This document shows, in pieces, positions 1-8,218 of a stretch of DNA of 64,000 nucleotides (its first letter is position 1; each line of letters starts with the position of its first letter). The notes below the pieces were generated by a model. The model did no database searches. It was not told where the DNA came from and saw only the letters and a list, made by a program, of their open reading frames with translations. The translations under genes were made by a program, and so were the position numbers. The DNA comes from JAQVEB01 sp028698105 (GTDB taxonomy: Bacteria > Bacteroidota > Bacteroidia > Bacteroidales > Dysgonomonadaceae): contig CAXYYA010000008.1 of the NCBI GenBank assembly GCA_964293155.1, positions 29,759 through 93,758 on the forward strand, in the 5' to 3' direction.

Positions 1-653
1 ACGCCGAGCACGGTGGTGGTAACAACTCAACGTTCTCTGTTCGTGTGACCAGCTCAACCGAAACCGATACGTATTCGGCCATAGCGGCGGGTATCGGTTC
101 GCTGAAAGGCCCGCTTCACGGTGGAGCCAACATCAAGGTGCGCGGCATGTTGGAAGATATGAAGAAAAACGTGAGCGACTGGAAAAATGTTGAACAAGTG
201 GACGCATACTTGCTTAAGCTGCTTAATAAGGAAGCATACGATAAAACCGGGCTCATTTACGGTATCGGCCACGCGGTTTACACCATCAGTGATCCGCGTG
301 CGGGACTGTTGAAAGAATTGGCCCGTGAACTGGCCAAAGAAAAAGGCCGAGAGGACGAGTTCGAATTCATGGAACTCATCGAAGAACGCGGCGTGGAAGT
401 GTTCCTCGATTTCAAGAAACAAGGCGCAAAATCCCGCACCTGTATCAATGTGGATTTCTATTCCGGTTTCGTGTACGACGCCATCGGTTTGCCGGAAGAA
501 GTATTCACGCCGCTGTTTGCTATGGCGCGCATTGTGGGTTGGTCGGCACACCGCATCGAGGAAATGAACTTCTCCAGCAAGCGTATCATTCGTCCGGCAT
601 ACAAAAACGTGCGTCCGAAACAGAATTTTGTTCCGATGAAAGATAGAAAATAG
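1..653 (+). CDS. gltA: Citrate synthase, C-terminal part (5' end outside window)
   Basis: The frame is open from the first base and the start codon lies upstream of the window. The visible 216 or so residues carry the citrate synthase active-site landmarks: GPLHGGAN with the catalytic His, YGIGHAVY followed by SDPRA (the second His and an Arg that binds oxaloacetate), and CINVDFYSG with the catalytic Asp. The enzyme condenses acetyl-CoA with oxaloacetate to citrate in the cytoplasm. The isocitrate dehydrogenase gene starts one base after the stop, so the two are very likely one transcript for the oxidative branch leading to 2-oxoglutarate. The family call is secure; only the N-terminus is missing. 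Confidence 0.95.
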   Translation, partial: AEHGGGNNSTFSVRVTSSTETDTYSAIAAGIGSLKGPLHGGANIKVRGMLEDMKKNVSDWKNVEQVDAYLLKLLNKEAYDKTGLIYGIGHAVYTISDPRAGLLKELARELAKEKGREDEFEFMELIEERGVEVFLDFKKQGAKSRTCINVDFYSGFVYDAIGLPEEVFTPLFAMARIVGWSAHRIEEMNFSSKRIIRPAYKNVRPKQNFVPMKDRK

Positions 654-654
654 C

Positions 655-1881
655 ATGTCGAAAATAAAAGTAAAGAACCCCATCGTAGAGATGGACGGCG
701 ACGAGATGACGCGTATCATCTGGTCGTTTATTAAGGAAAAATTGATTCTTCCCTACGTTGATTTGGATATAAAATATTTCGATCTGAGTATCCAGAACCG
801 CGATGCTACTAACGATCAGATCACTATTGACGCGGCAAATGCCGTGAATGCGTATCACGTGGGCGTAAAGTGCGCTACGATAACGCCCGACGAAGCGCGT
901 GTGCAGGAATTCGGTTTGAAGAAAATGTGGAAATCGCCCAACGGAACCATCCGAAATATTGTTGGCGGAACGGTTTTTCGCGAACCCATCATTTGCAACA
1001 ATATTCCCCGCTACGTGCAAGGCTGGACGAAACCGATCATCATCGGGCGTCACGCCTTCGGCGATCAGTACAAGGCTACCGACACGGTAATCAAAGGTAA
1101 AGGCACGCTGAAAATGACGTTTACCAACGAAGCCGGCGAAACGCAGGAGTGGGAGGTTTATAACTTTCAGGGCGACGGCGTGGCGATGGCGATGTACAAC
1201 ACCGATGAAAGCATTTACGGGTTTGCCCGCTCATCGTTTCAGATGGCGCTCACGAAGAAATATCCGTTGTACATGTCCACCAAAAACACCATTTTGAAGG
1301 CTTACGACGGGCGTTTCAAGGATATTTTCGCCGAAGTGTACGAAAACGAATTTAAAGAAGCGTATGAGAAAGCCGGATTAACGTATGAACATCGTCTGAT
1401 TGACGATATGGTGGCCGCTTCAATGAAATGGCACGGCGGTTTTGTGTGGGCGTGCAAGAATTACGATGGCGATGTGCAGAGTGACACCGTAGCACAGGGA
1501 TTCGGTTCGCTGGGAATGATGTCTTCGGTGTTGGTAACTCCCGACGGCAAGACCGTTGAAGCCGAAGCGGCTCACGGAACCGTCACGCGCCATTACCGCC
1601 AGCATCAGCAGGGAAAAGAAACGAGTACAAACCCCATTGCCTCCATTTTTGCGTGGACGCGCGGACTCAAATATCGTGGAAGATTCGATGAAAACGCCGA
1701 GTTGGTGGATTTCGCCGAAAAACTGGAGCAGGTATGCGTCGAAACCGTGGAAAGCGGGCAAATGACCAAAGACCTCGCGCTACTGGTTTACGGTAACGAC
1801 GTTGGCCGCGATAAATATTTGAACACGCAGGAATTCCTGGATGCGTTGAAACGCAATCTGGATAAGAAATTGAATGTATAA
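655..1881 (+). CDS. icd: NADP-dependent isocitrate dehydrogenase (homodimeric, eukaryote-like type)
   Basis: This 408-residue protein has the length and motifs of the homodimeric, mitochondrial/cytosolic-like NADP-IDH rather than the E. coli type. It begins IKVKNPIVEMDGDEMTRIIW and has KSPNGTIRN (substrate phosphate/carboxylate binding), KPIIIGRHAFGDQY, a metal-binding segment RLIDDMVA, and EAAHGTVTRHYR near the nucleotide site. It converts isocitrate to 2-oxoglutarate with NADPH release. The start is one base after the citrate synthase stop, which fixes the start and implies co-transcription. A strong hairpin follows the stop. Confidence 0.96.
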   Translation: MSKIKVKNPIVEMDGDEMTRIIWSFIKEKLILPYVDLDIKYFDLSIQNRDATNDQITIDAANAVNAYHVGVKCATITPDEARVQEFGLKKMWKSPNGTIRNIVGGTVFREPIICNNIPRYVQGWTKPIIIGRHAFGDQYKATDTVIKGKGTLKMTFTNEAGETQEWEVYNFQGDGVAMAMYNTDESIYGFARSSFQMALTKKYPLYMSTKNTILKAYDGRFKDIFAEVYENEFKEAYEKAGLTYEHRLIDDMVAASMKWHGGFVWACKNYDGDVQSDTVAQGFGSLGMMSSVLVTPDGKTVEAEAAHGTVTRHYRQHQQGKETSTNPIASIFAWTRGLKYRGRFDENAELVDFAEKLEQVCVETVESGQMTKDLALLVYGNDVGRDKYLNTQEFLDALKRNLDKKLNV

Positions 1882-1903
1882 TTCGTTTTAAGGTTATCAC
1901 ACG

Positions 1904-1938
1904 AACGGCTTCGCGGAATATCATCGCGGAGCCGTTTA
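1904..1938 (+). terminator. Rho-independent-like hairpin after icd
   Basis: The left arm starts AACGGCT and the right arm ends AGCCGTT, with inner CGCG/CGCG pairs and an 8-base loop. A short T-rich stretch follows. It lies between two convergent genes and could serve either strand. Confidence 0.6.
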
Positions 1939-1960
1939 ATTTTGTATCTGTTTGTAAATC

Positions 1961-2524
1961 TTATATCTTAAGTAAACCCCGAAATCCGCGCGACGAATAA
2001 TAGGATTGCGCCCCGTTGTAGTAAATATAAACCCTGTTGTGGCGTTTATTTCCCCAAAGCGCATCGCCTTCTTTCCTTATTTCGGCAGGAGTTTTTAACC
2101 AACTGGTGGATTTCAGGTCAAAATCTCCGAGTTGCTGTAATTTCCCGTATTGTTCTTCTGTCAGGAGTTCGATGCCCATTTCGGTAGCCATGTCCACGGC
2201 GTTGTTTTCGGGTTTGAATTCTTTTCTCGATTCCAACCCTTCGCGGTCGTAACAAACGCTCCGGCGGCCTTTGGGGCTTTCCGGCGAACAATCGCAGAAA
2301 ATATATTCACCGGTTTTCGAGTCGAAACCGATAATATCGGGCTCACCGCCGGTTCGTTCCATTTCGTGGAGCGACCACAGTTTGTCGGGATTTTTCTCTA
2401 ACCGTGCTTCTACATCTTCCCACGTTATACCCGTATGGCGTTTTTTGTCTTTCTCAAAACGAAGTTTTAAGATGGAAAGGATTTCTTCTTGTTGTGTTTG
2501 GGATAATTGTTTTGATTTTGACAT
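1961..2524 (-). CDS. DUF4256 family protein
   Basis: A 187-residue soluble protein without signal peptide or membrane segments. I recognise the DUF4256 pattern: an N-terminal helix with QQEEILSILKLRFEKDK, then WEDVEARL, LWSLHEMERTGGEPDIIG, a CDCSPESPKGRRSVCYD segment and a C-terminal YYNGAQSYYSSRGFRGLLKI. The biochemical role of this family is unknown to me. The gene is convergent with icd and ends near that terminator. Its start lies 13 bases from the stop of the RAYT transposase on the same strand, which may be chance. The family call is fairly sure; function is not assigned. Confidence 0.75.
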   Translation of the reverse strand: MSKSKQLSQTQQEEILSILKLRFEKDKKRHTGITWEDVEARLEKNPDKLWSLHEMERTGGEPDIIGFDSKTGEYIFCDCSPESPKGRRSVCYDREGLESRKEFKPENNAVDMATEMGIELLTEEQYGKLQQLGDFDLKSTSWLKTPAEIRKEGDALWGNKRHNRVYIYYNGAQSYYSSRGFRGLLKI

Positions 2525-2537
2525 TTTATTCGATAAA

Positions 2538-3095
2538 TTATTGGGTTTCCGTATTGAGTTCGTCTGACTCCCACTGGATTGGATTATTTTCTACATATTC
2601 TGCTATCCGATTTAATTCGTCCTGATTACGAATTATACGGTCGTGAAAACGGGATTGCCAGGCAAATGGAATATTATTTTGATTCGCATAGCGAGAAATC
2701 GCGGATTTAATGCTGCCGATAATTGTCGATAACTGTCCGCGTTTATTCGCTATTCCGCGCATTTTTTCGTTTTTTTCAATTGTCGGCGTTAATGTAGAGA
2801 CGTGGCATGCCGCGTCTCTATCCGGTGAATCTACAAACACAATTGCGTGTATATGATTCGGCATTATCACAAACAAAGGAATTTCTGCGTTAGGAAAATG
2901 ATCGGATATATTTTCTATGCAGGTCGTGGCGTATGTCCCAATTTTTGTTAGCTTGATTTCTCCGTTCACAATTTTCCCAAAATAATTGTTTTGTTCTGAA
3001 GTACAGATAGTTGTGAAATATATACCGCCATCGTAATTGTGCCATGTTGCGCGTGAAGATGGAATGCGGTATCTGGTTCGAAATTTATCTAACAT
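2538..3095 (-). CDS. REP-associated tyrosine transposase (RAYT, Y1_Tnp/IS200-like)
   Basis: A 185-residue single-strand transposase of the HUH/Y1 superfamily. The metal-binding HUH motif is MPNHIHAIVF (His81 and His83), and the likely nucleophile is Tyr167 in IAEYVENNP. RAYTs process short palindromic REP elements instead of mobilising a classic IS with fixed ends. Residues 92-101 (DRDAACHVST) are encoded exactly by a REP-like palindrome lying inside the gene, directly after the HUH strand. A second copy lies upstream of the start codon. Both catalytic motifs are intact, so the enzyme may be active. The start is supported by conserved YRIPSSRATWHNYDGG just downstream. Confidence 0.88.
   Translation of the reverse strand: MLDKFRTRYRIPSSRATWHNYDGGIYFTTICTSEQNNYFGKIVNGEIKLTKIGTYATTCIENISDHFPNAEIPLFVIMPNHIHAIVFVDSPDRDAACHVSTLTPTIEKNEKMRGIANKRGQLSTIIGSIKSAISRYANQNNIPFAWQSRFHDRIIRNQDELNRIAEYVENNPIQWESDELNTETQ
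2795..2820. repeat. REP-like palindrome inside the RAYT gene
   Basis: A 26-base palindrome with 12 Watson-Crick pairs and one G-T pair, centred on GCATGC, with ends TAGAGACG and CGTCTCTA. It is translated in frame as residues 92-101 of the transposase. It matches the copy at 3123-3146 read on the other strand. Confidence 0.8.
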
Positions 3096-3122
3096 ATAAG
3101 GTCAATTTTGATTACATACATA

Positions 3123-3146
3123 AGAGACACGGCATGCCACGTCTCT
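3123..3146. repeat. REP-like palindrome upstream of the RAYT gene
   Basis: The arms are AGAGAC and GTCTCT around CGGCATGCCA, with two mismatches off-centre. It occupies the gap between the RAYT start and the stop of the putrescine-pathway amidase. Read on the minus strand it is nearly identical to the copy inside the RAYT gene, so the two copies are in opposite orientation. Confidence 0.75.
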
Positions 3147-3151
3147 ACAGA

Positions 3152-4024
3152 TTAATCCCTAAACCTTCTGGTTAATTCTCCGTACTCATCAATTCGCCTG
3201 TCGCGCAGGAAAGGCCACCAGCGACGGACATTTTCGGTGCGGGTTTTATTGATTTCGATAATTTGTGTAGTTTCTTCTTCACCTGCGTGATACAAAAACT
3301 CGCCCTGCGGGCCACACACAAAACTGTTTCCCCAGAACGTGATGCCGTTGGTTTGTCCCGACGGATCGGGTTCATAACCCGTGCGGTTTACCGCAATTAC
3401 CGGAACGGCGTTTGCCACGGCGTGCCCGCGCTGAACGGTAATCCACGCTTCGCGTTGACGATTTTTCTCATCCTCTTTATCCGAAGATTCGTAACCGATG
3501 GCGGTGGGATAAATCAGTATTTCGGCTCCGGCGAGCGCCATCATGCGGGCGGCTTCGGGGTACCATTGGTCCCAGCACACCAACACGCCAAGCTTGCCCA
3601 CTGATGTTTCAATTGGATGAAATCCCAGATCGCCGGGCGTGAAATAAAATTTTTCGTAATAGGCCGGATCGTCGGGGATGTGCATTTTGCGGTATTTGCC
3701 CGCCATCGTTCCATCTTTTTCGAGCACTACAGCCGTGTTGTGATACAGTCCGGCAGCCCGTTTCTCAAAAAGCGAAAGCACAATGACTACACCCAATTCT
3801 TTTGCCAAGTGTCCGAACGATTCAGTGGATGGACCCGGAATGGTTTCGGCCTGATCGAAAACAGCGGTGTCTTCGGTTTGGCAAAAATACAGTCCGTTAT
3901 GCAGTTCCTGCAACACGATTAATTCTGCACCCTGCGAAGCCAGTTCGCGGATTTTCGATTGTAGTCGCCCGATATTATCTTGAATATCAGCTGTATTGGC
4001 TTGTTGGATGATTCCGATTTTCAT
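3152..4024 (-). CDS. aguB: N-carbamoylputrescine amidase
   Basis: A 290-residue nitrilase-superfamily hydrolase that converts N-carbamoylputrescine to putrescine, CO2 and ammonia. The Glu-Lys-Cys triad is visible: Glu40 in IVLQELHN, Lys113 in KYRKMHIPDD and Cys150 in LVCWDQWYPEAARMMAL. An in-frame ATG 15 codons upstream exists (4069), but family members begin with MKIGIIQQANTAD, so I use 4024. The partner agmatine deiminase lies about 0.9 kb upstream on the same strand, separated by a toxin-antitoxin pair. Function is assigned from family resemblance plus the aguA neighbour. Confidence 0.9.
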   Translation of the reverse strand: MKIGIIQQANTADIQDNIGRLQSKIRELASQGAELIVLQELHNGLYFCQTEDTAVFDQAETIPGPSTESFGHLAKELGVVIVLSLFEKRAAGLYHNTAVVLEKDGTMAGKYRKMHIPDDPAYYEKFYFTPGDLGFHPIETSVGKLGVLVCWDQWYPEAARMMALAGAEILIYPTAIGYESSDKEDEKNRQREAWITVQRGHAVANAVPVIAVNRTGYEPDPSGQTNGITFWGNSFVCGPQGEFLYHAGEEETTQIIEINKTRTENVRRWWPFLRDRRIDEYGELTRRFRD

Positions 4025-4040
4025 TTTTAAGACTTTTAGA
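4025..4040. repeat. 16-base sequence shared with the leader of the macB-like ATPase gene
   Basis: On the minus strand this reads TCTAAAAGTCTTAAAA immediately before the amidase ATG. The same 16 bases occur at 13374-13389, four bases before the ATPase start codon. It may be a small dispersed repeat or a shared leader element; nothing further can be said. Confidence 0.4.
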
Positions 4041-4065
4041 CTAATAGAAAATAGCTTGCTGAATT

Positions 4066-4524
4066 TCACTTTCTTCTCTTATGTTCGTTTTTCAGGAACA
4101 ATTTGTATAAATTTTCGGTCGTGATAAGTTTTTTGTATCCTTTTGCACTTAGACCTGAAATTAATTTTCTGTCCCCCGTCCAAAGATAAGAATTCATTTC
4201 GCTAGCCAACGCTATAAACAACGTATCGTTTTCATCAACGTCCTTTGTCAAATCCCAGGCGGATTCAAGCGATTTATCCGAAATAAATATGTCATCAATA
4301 AAATGAATTTTGTGAATAATTGTTTGAAATATTTCTTCGTATTGAGTAGTAGAATATCCTGAAATTTTCAATATTTTTTGATGATGGTTTTTTAGTTCAT
4401 CTTTTAATAATCCAATGGAATAGAATTCAAAATGGTTAGAACCACTAATTAGTATCTGCCCGATCTTTCCTTGTGTGTTCAAAATTGCACTAAATACAAT
4501 ATTTGTGTCTACGACAATATTCAT
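4066..4524 (-). CDS. PIN-domain ribonuclease toxin (VapC-like)
   Basis: A 152-residue PIN-domain protein. The acidic residues expected to bind the metal are Asp6 in VVDTNIVFSAI, Glu43 in LKDEL, Asp100 in ENDTLFIALA and Asp118 in WTGDRKL. PIN toxins cleave RNA, often tRNA or rRNA, and are neutralised by a partner antitoxin. The start overlaps the end of the upstream small gene by four bases (ATGA), the standard layout of a translationally coupled antitoxin-toxin pair. The pair is AT-rich compared with the flanking agu genes, which suggests insertion into that operon. The precise PIN subfamily is uncertain. Confidence 0.8.
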   Translation of the reverse strand: MNIVVDTNIVFSAILNTQGKIGQILISGSNHFEFYSIGLLKDELKNHHQKILKISGYSTTQYEEIFQTIIHKIHFIDDIFISDKSLESAWDLTKDVDENDTLFIALASEMNSYLWTGDRKLISGLSAKGYKKLITTENLYKLFLKNEHKRRK

Positions 4525-4727
4525 TTTATGTTCCGTTTAGCCTTAAACTTTTCCCAAATCGAGCTGTTTGCCAATTCAGAAAGTTCGTTCACGTCTTTTT
4601 GTGTTGCCTTGGATTTTGCCGTATTTTCCTTGTATTTCAAAAAATCCAGTATGTTTTGCAATTCAGCTAAGTCCACATAAGCAGGAAGACGCACTAAAAT
4701 CTCATTTTTTGTTCTTTCGAGTATCAT
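4521..4727 (-). CDS. Putative antitoxin partner of the PIN toxin
   Basis: A 68-residue charged protein starting MILERTKNEILVRLPAYVD, with a helical middle (AELQNILDFLKYKENTA) and a basic C-terminus ending WEKFKAKRNIK. I do not recognise a specific family. The role is inferred from its size and its four-base overlap with the PIN-domain gene, which is typical of antitoxin-first operons. The strand-helix start could be a small DNA-binding fold, but this is not demonstrated. It lies about 160 bases downstream of the agmatine deiminase stop, in an AT-rich gap with no other gene. Confidence 0.65.
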   Translation of the reverse strand: MILERTKNEILVRLPAYVDLAELQNILDFLKYKENTAKSKATQKDVNELSELANSSIWEKFKAKRNIK

Positions 4728-4885
4728 AGTTGTATGTTTTATTACTACACAAAAATATAAAATTTATCAGAACTATTGTAATAGGACGATATAAGTAACA
4801 TAAAAAAAGATCAAAAAGTAAAACACAGCAATAATTGTCTGATGACACTTATATTCAGAAAACCTTAAACACTAAAGCGCTTAGC

Positions 4886-5908
4886 CTATAAAAATCCTTT
4901 TGGAAACTGCATGGTTACGCAGTGGAGCGAGCCGTGCTGCTTAATGAGCGGACGGCAGTCAATCCCGATGATTTCTCTGTCGGGAAAGGCTTTTTGCAAT
5001 TGTTTTTTCGCCTCCTCGTCTTTCGGCGAATCGTATGCTGGCATTAACACGGCTCCGTTAATGATGAGAAAGTTGGCGTACGTAGCCGGCAGGCGGTAAC
5101 CTTCTTCAAAAACGGCATCGGCCATTGGAAGCGGGATAAGCTTGTATGGCTTGCCATCGAATGTGGTGAATTTTTTGAGTTCGGCCTCCATCATTTTTAA
5201 TTCATCGAAATGCTCGTCGTTCTCGTCCTTGCACTTCACGTAAGCAATGGTTTGCTCATCGCAAAATCTTGCCAGCGTATCAACGTGGTTATCAGTGTCG
5301 TCGCCCGCTAAATAACCGTGGTCGATAAACAAAATGCGGTGTGCGCCGAAAACTTTTTTCAGGAATGCTTCAATATCTTCCAGCGTCATCGGTTGGTTGC
5401 GGTTGGGCGAGGTGAGGCATTCCGAGGTGGTAAGTATCGTGCCTTTTCCGTCCGATTCAATGGAACCTCCTTCCAACACGAAATTGAGGTGGCTTACGTA
5501 CTCCACCTCCGGCTGAAAGATATCCATATCGTGCAACGCACGCGTGAGTTGATTGTCTAAATTCGATGCGAATTTTAGTCCCCACGCATTGAATTTAAAA
5601 TCGAGGATTGTGGGTTTGTTGTTCACGAAAACCGAGATCGCTCCGTGATCGCGCGCCCACGTATCGTTGCTCTTTAGCTCGGAAACGATGAGGCGCTTTT
5701 GTTCTTCTTTCGAAAAATATTTCAGCACTTCATCTTCTTCGGGGCAAATAATCAGTAGTTTTTCCCGTTTCAGTATCTCCTTCGCAATAGTAACATAGCA
5801 TTGCGTTACTTCATCGAGAATATTGAACCAATCGGTGTTGGCATGCGGCCACGTAAGTTGCACGCCGCTTTGCGGATGCCATTCTGCCGGGAAAAAAACG
5901 GATGACAT
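4886..5908 (-). CDS. aguA: Agmatine deiminase (peptidyl-arginine deiminase family)
   Basis: A 340-residue enzyme that hydrolyses agmatine to N-carbamoylputrescine and ammonia. Family marks are FPAEWHPQSGVQLTWPH at the N-terminus, NDTWARDHGA, a central NFVLEGGSIESDG, DDTDNHVDTLARF with the catalytic His, and the nucleophile Cys330 in HGSLHCVTMQFP near the C-terminus. The gene starts 11 bases after the lpxA stop, so it may be transcribed from the lipid A genes. The next enzyme of the pathway is downstream on the same strand, behind the toxin-antitoxin pair. Confidence 0.93.
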   Translation of the reverse strand: MSSVFFPAEWHPQSGVQLTWPHANTDWFNILDEVTQCYVTIAKEILKREKLLIICPEEDEVLKYFSKEEQKRLIVSELKSNDTWARDHGAISVFVNNKPTILDFKFNAWGLKFASNLDNQLTRALHDMDIFQPEVEYVSHLNFVLEGGSIESDGKGTILTTSECLTSPNRNQPMTLEDIEAFLKKVFGAHRILFIDHGYLAGDDTDNHVDTLARFCDEQTIAYVKCKDENDEHFDELKMMEAELKKFTTFDGKPYKLIPLPMADAVFEEGYRLPATYANFLIINGAVLMPAYDSPKDEEAKKQLQKAFPDREIIGIDCRPLIKQHGSLHCVTMQFPKGFL

Positions 5909-5919
5909 GGCGGTGCGTT

Positions 5920-6705
5920 TTAGTCTAAGTTTCCACGTACGATACCACGCGATGAAGCGCGAACAAAGTTCACAATCTCGTCGCGTTCTGCAGATTGGGC
6001 CAAGTCGCTGACGATGCGTTCCAACGCCTGCGAAACATTTAACCCCGATTGATAAAGCAAGCGGTAAGTTTCCTGTATCGTGTTGATCTGTTCGCTGTTA
6101 AATTGTCTTCTGCGAAGCCCTACCACGTTCAACCCAACATACGAAATAGGTTCACGTCCGGCCATAATGAACGGCGGAATATCTTTCGATACTTTCGACC
6201 CGCCCTGAATCATGGCATGAGCGCCAATCCGGGAGAACTGGTGCACGAGTGTTCCTCCGCTTAGGATCGCAAAATCGCCCACTTCCACCTCGCCGGCCAA
6301 TTGCGTGGCGTTGCCCAGGATCACGTAATCTTTCAGAACGCAATCGTGCGCTACGTGGCTGTAAGCCATCAGTAAACAGTTTTCGCCTACCACGGAGTAT
6401 CCTTTGGAGGCTGTGCCGCGGTTTACGGTAGCGCATTCCCTAACCACGGTACCGTCACCGATAATGGCGAGCGATTCTTCACCCCGAAATTTCAGGTCCT
6501 GCGGGATAGCCGATACGGTTGCGTGCGGGAAAATAGTGCATTTTTTCCCTATTCGAGCGCCGGAAAGTACGGTTGCCTGCGTCATAATGAGCGTTCCGTC
6601 TCCGATCTCCACATTTTGATCCACATAGGCAAAAGGCTCAACGATCACGTCGTCGCCTATTTTGGCATCGGGATGCACAAAAGCCAGAGGAGAAATGGTA
6701 TTCAT
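5920..6705 (-). CDS. lpxA: UDP-N-acetylglucosamine acyltransferase
   Basis: A 261-residue left-handed beta-helix acyltransferase that transfers an R-3-hydroxyacyl chain from ACP to UDP-GlcNAc, the first step of lipid A synthesis. Hexapeptide repeats run from about residue 7 (SPLAFVHPDAKIGDDV) to 190. The catalytic His is His120 in AYSHVAHDC. The C-terminal helical domain follows (RRRQFNSEQINTIQETYRLL). The start lies 13 bases downstream of the lpxC-fabZ stop. Gene order lpxD, lpxC-fabZ, lpxA is the usual one in Bacteroidota. Confidence 0.96.
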   Translation of the reverse strand: MNTISPLAFVHPDAKIGDDVIVEPFAYVDQNVEIGDGTLIMTQATVLSGARIGKKCTIFPHATVSAIPQDLKFRGEESLAIIGDGTVVRECATVNRGTASKGYSVVGENCLLMAYSHVAHDCVLKDYVILGNATQLAGEVEVGDFAILSGGTLVHQFSRIGAHAMIQGGSKVSKDIPPFIMAGREPISYVGLNVVGLRRRQFNSEQINTIQETYRLLYQSGLNVSQALERIVSDLAQSAERDEIVNFVRASSRGIVRGNLD

Positions 6706-6718
6706 AAACGAATTGAGT

Positions 6719-8101
6719 TTATTTGTTTTTAATTACTTGCGCCGTGAAATCGGCTTCCGATACCACTTTATCGCCCACGAAAACTATTCCGCGCATGGTG
6801 GCAATACCTCTGCGTACTTCGGAAGTCATTTCCACGCGAACCAGCAGCGTGTCTCCCGGCACTACTTTTTGTCTGAATTTCACGTTATCAATTTTCAAAA
6901 AGTAAGTGGAATAGCGTTGGGGTTCGTCCAGGCCGTCGAGTACAAATATTCCGCCCACCTGTGCCATGGCCTCGATCTGCAAAACGCCCGGCATAACGGG
7001 TTCCTGCGGAAAATGGCCTACGAAGAACGGCTCGTTTGTTGTGGTATTTTTAACGCCAACGATAAACCGGTCGGTTTTCTCGATGACTTTGTCCACCAAC
7101 AAAAACGGATACCGGTGGGGGAGCAATGTCCGCACTTTATTGTTGTCCAATTTGGGCTCCGCATTCGGATCGTAGATGGGCGGCTGTACCTCGTTCATTT
7201 TTATGTCTTTGCGGATGAGCCGGGCAAGCTTGTTGTTGATGGCGTGCCCCGGTTTGGTTGCAATGATCCGGCCTTTTATGGGTTTGCCGATGAGTGCCAT
7301 ATCGCCGATGATGTCGAGTATTTTGTGACGTGCCGGTTCGTTGGGGTAAGCGATGGCTTTGTGATTCAAATAACCCAGTTCCTTCGCGTTCTGATGCGGT
7401 ACGTTCAACAGATCGGCGAGTTCGTCCAGTTCTTTTTGAGGCAGTTCCCTTTCGTAGATTACGATAGCGTTATCCAGGTTTCCGCCTTTTATCAGTCCGG
7501 CCTCACGCAGTTTCTGTAGGTCGCGCACAAAAACAAACGTGCGCGCAGGCGCAATTTCGGTTTCGTATTCGGTGAGACACTCCATGGACGCCGATTGGTT
7601 GGGAATAAATTTTGAGTCGAATTCGATAAATGAGTTTACGCAAAGACAACTGTCGGGGAGGAGAATAAGTCTTGATCCGGTTTCGGGATCGGTAACCTCG
7701 GTTTTTTTCCGCACAATATAATAATCCCTGTCTCTTTCCTGCTCCATGTATCCGGCTTCTTTGATGGCTTTGACGTATTCGATACCGCTTCCGTCGAGTA
7801 TAGGGAATTCCGAGGCATTCACTTCAATCAGACAGTTGTCTATGCCCATCGCATACAAGGCCGAAAGGCCGTGTTCCACGGTGCTTACCGTTATTTCACC
7901 TTTTCCGAGAACCGTTCCGCGTTGCGTGGCTACAACGTTTTCGGCCAGCGCGTCAATAACGGGCGATCCTTCCACGTCGGTTCTTTTTATTTTGTATCCG
8001 TGGTCAATAGGCGCCGGGTTAAAAGTAACCTCTATTTGCAGTCCGGTATGAAGTCCTTGTCCCTTAAGGGTAAAGCTGTTTTTAAGCGTTCTTTGTTTCA
8101 C
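6719..8101 (-). CDS. lpxC/fabZ: Bifunctional UDP-3-O-acyl-GlcNAc deacetylase / 3-hydroxyacyl-ACP dehydratase
   Basis: A 460-residue fusion. The first 300 or so residues are LpxC, the zinc-dependent deacetylase that commits the pathway to lipid A: zinc ligands in STVEHGLSALYAMG and ARHKILDIIGDMALIG, with the general His in KPGHAINNKLAR. After a short linker, residues from about 315 form FabZ (LLPHRYPFLLVDKVIE, then GHFPQEPVMPGVLQIEAMAQ with the catalytic His and Glu). The fusion is known from Bacteroidota and links lipid A and fatty acid synthesis. A minus-strand TATCTTTG box at 8143-8150 probably supplies its promoter; no convincing TTG box is visible upstream of it. Confidence 0.96.
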   Translation of the reverse strand: MKQRTLKNSFTLKGQGLHTGLQIEVTFNPAPIDHGYKIKRTDVEGSPVIDALAENVVATQRGTVLGKGEITVSTVEHGLSALYAMGIDNCLIEVNASEFPILDGSGIEYVKAIKEAGYMEQERDRDYYIVRKKTEVTDPETGSRLILLPDSCLCVNSFIEFDSKFIPNQSASMECLTEYETEIAPARTFVFVRDLQKLREAGLIKGGNLDNAIVIYERELPQKELDELADLLNVPHQNAKELGYLNHKAIAYPNEPARHKILDIIGDMALIGKPIKGRIIATKPGHAINNKLARLIRKDIKMNEVQPPIYDPNAEPKLDNNKVRTLLPHRYPFLLVDKVIEKTDRFIVGVKNTTTNEPFFVGHFPQEPVMPGVLQIEAMAQVGGIFVLDGLDEPQRYSTYFLKIDNVKFRQKVVPGDTLLVRVEMTSEVRRGIATMRGIVFVGDKVVSEADFTAQVIKNK

Positions 8102-8142
8102 AATGATTCAATTAAAAATTACACAAAAAATCTATTTTTGTG

Positions 8143-8150
8143 CAAAGATA
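8143..8150 (-). promoter_or_regulatory. -7 box (TATCTTTG) for lpxC-fabZ
   Basis: A perfect Bacteroidota TAnnTTTG element on the minus strand about 42 bases before the lpxC-fabZ start. No TTTG element at the usual spacing is apparent, so the promoter call is moderate. Confidence 0.5.
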
Positions 8151-8218
8151 CAACCAAATAAGGCATTTTCCCCATAATTTTTTGAAATGTTCTGTGGTTT
8201 ATGCGAAAAAAGCGTTAA

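Noticed and set aside
54..719. A 221-codon minus-strand open frame antisense to citrate synthase.
   Set aside because: The plus strand encodes citrate synthase with intact active-site motifs; the antisense frame is a shadow.
6662..7519. A 285-codon plus-strand open frame antisense to lpxC-fabZ.
   Set aside because: It lies opposite a well-supported essential gene and shows no recognisable domain; it is a by-product of codon bias in the real gene.
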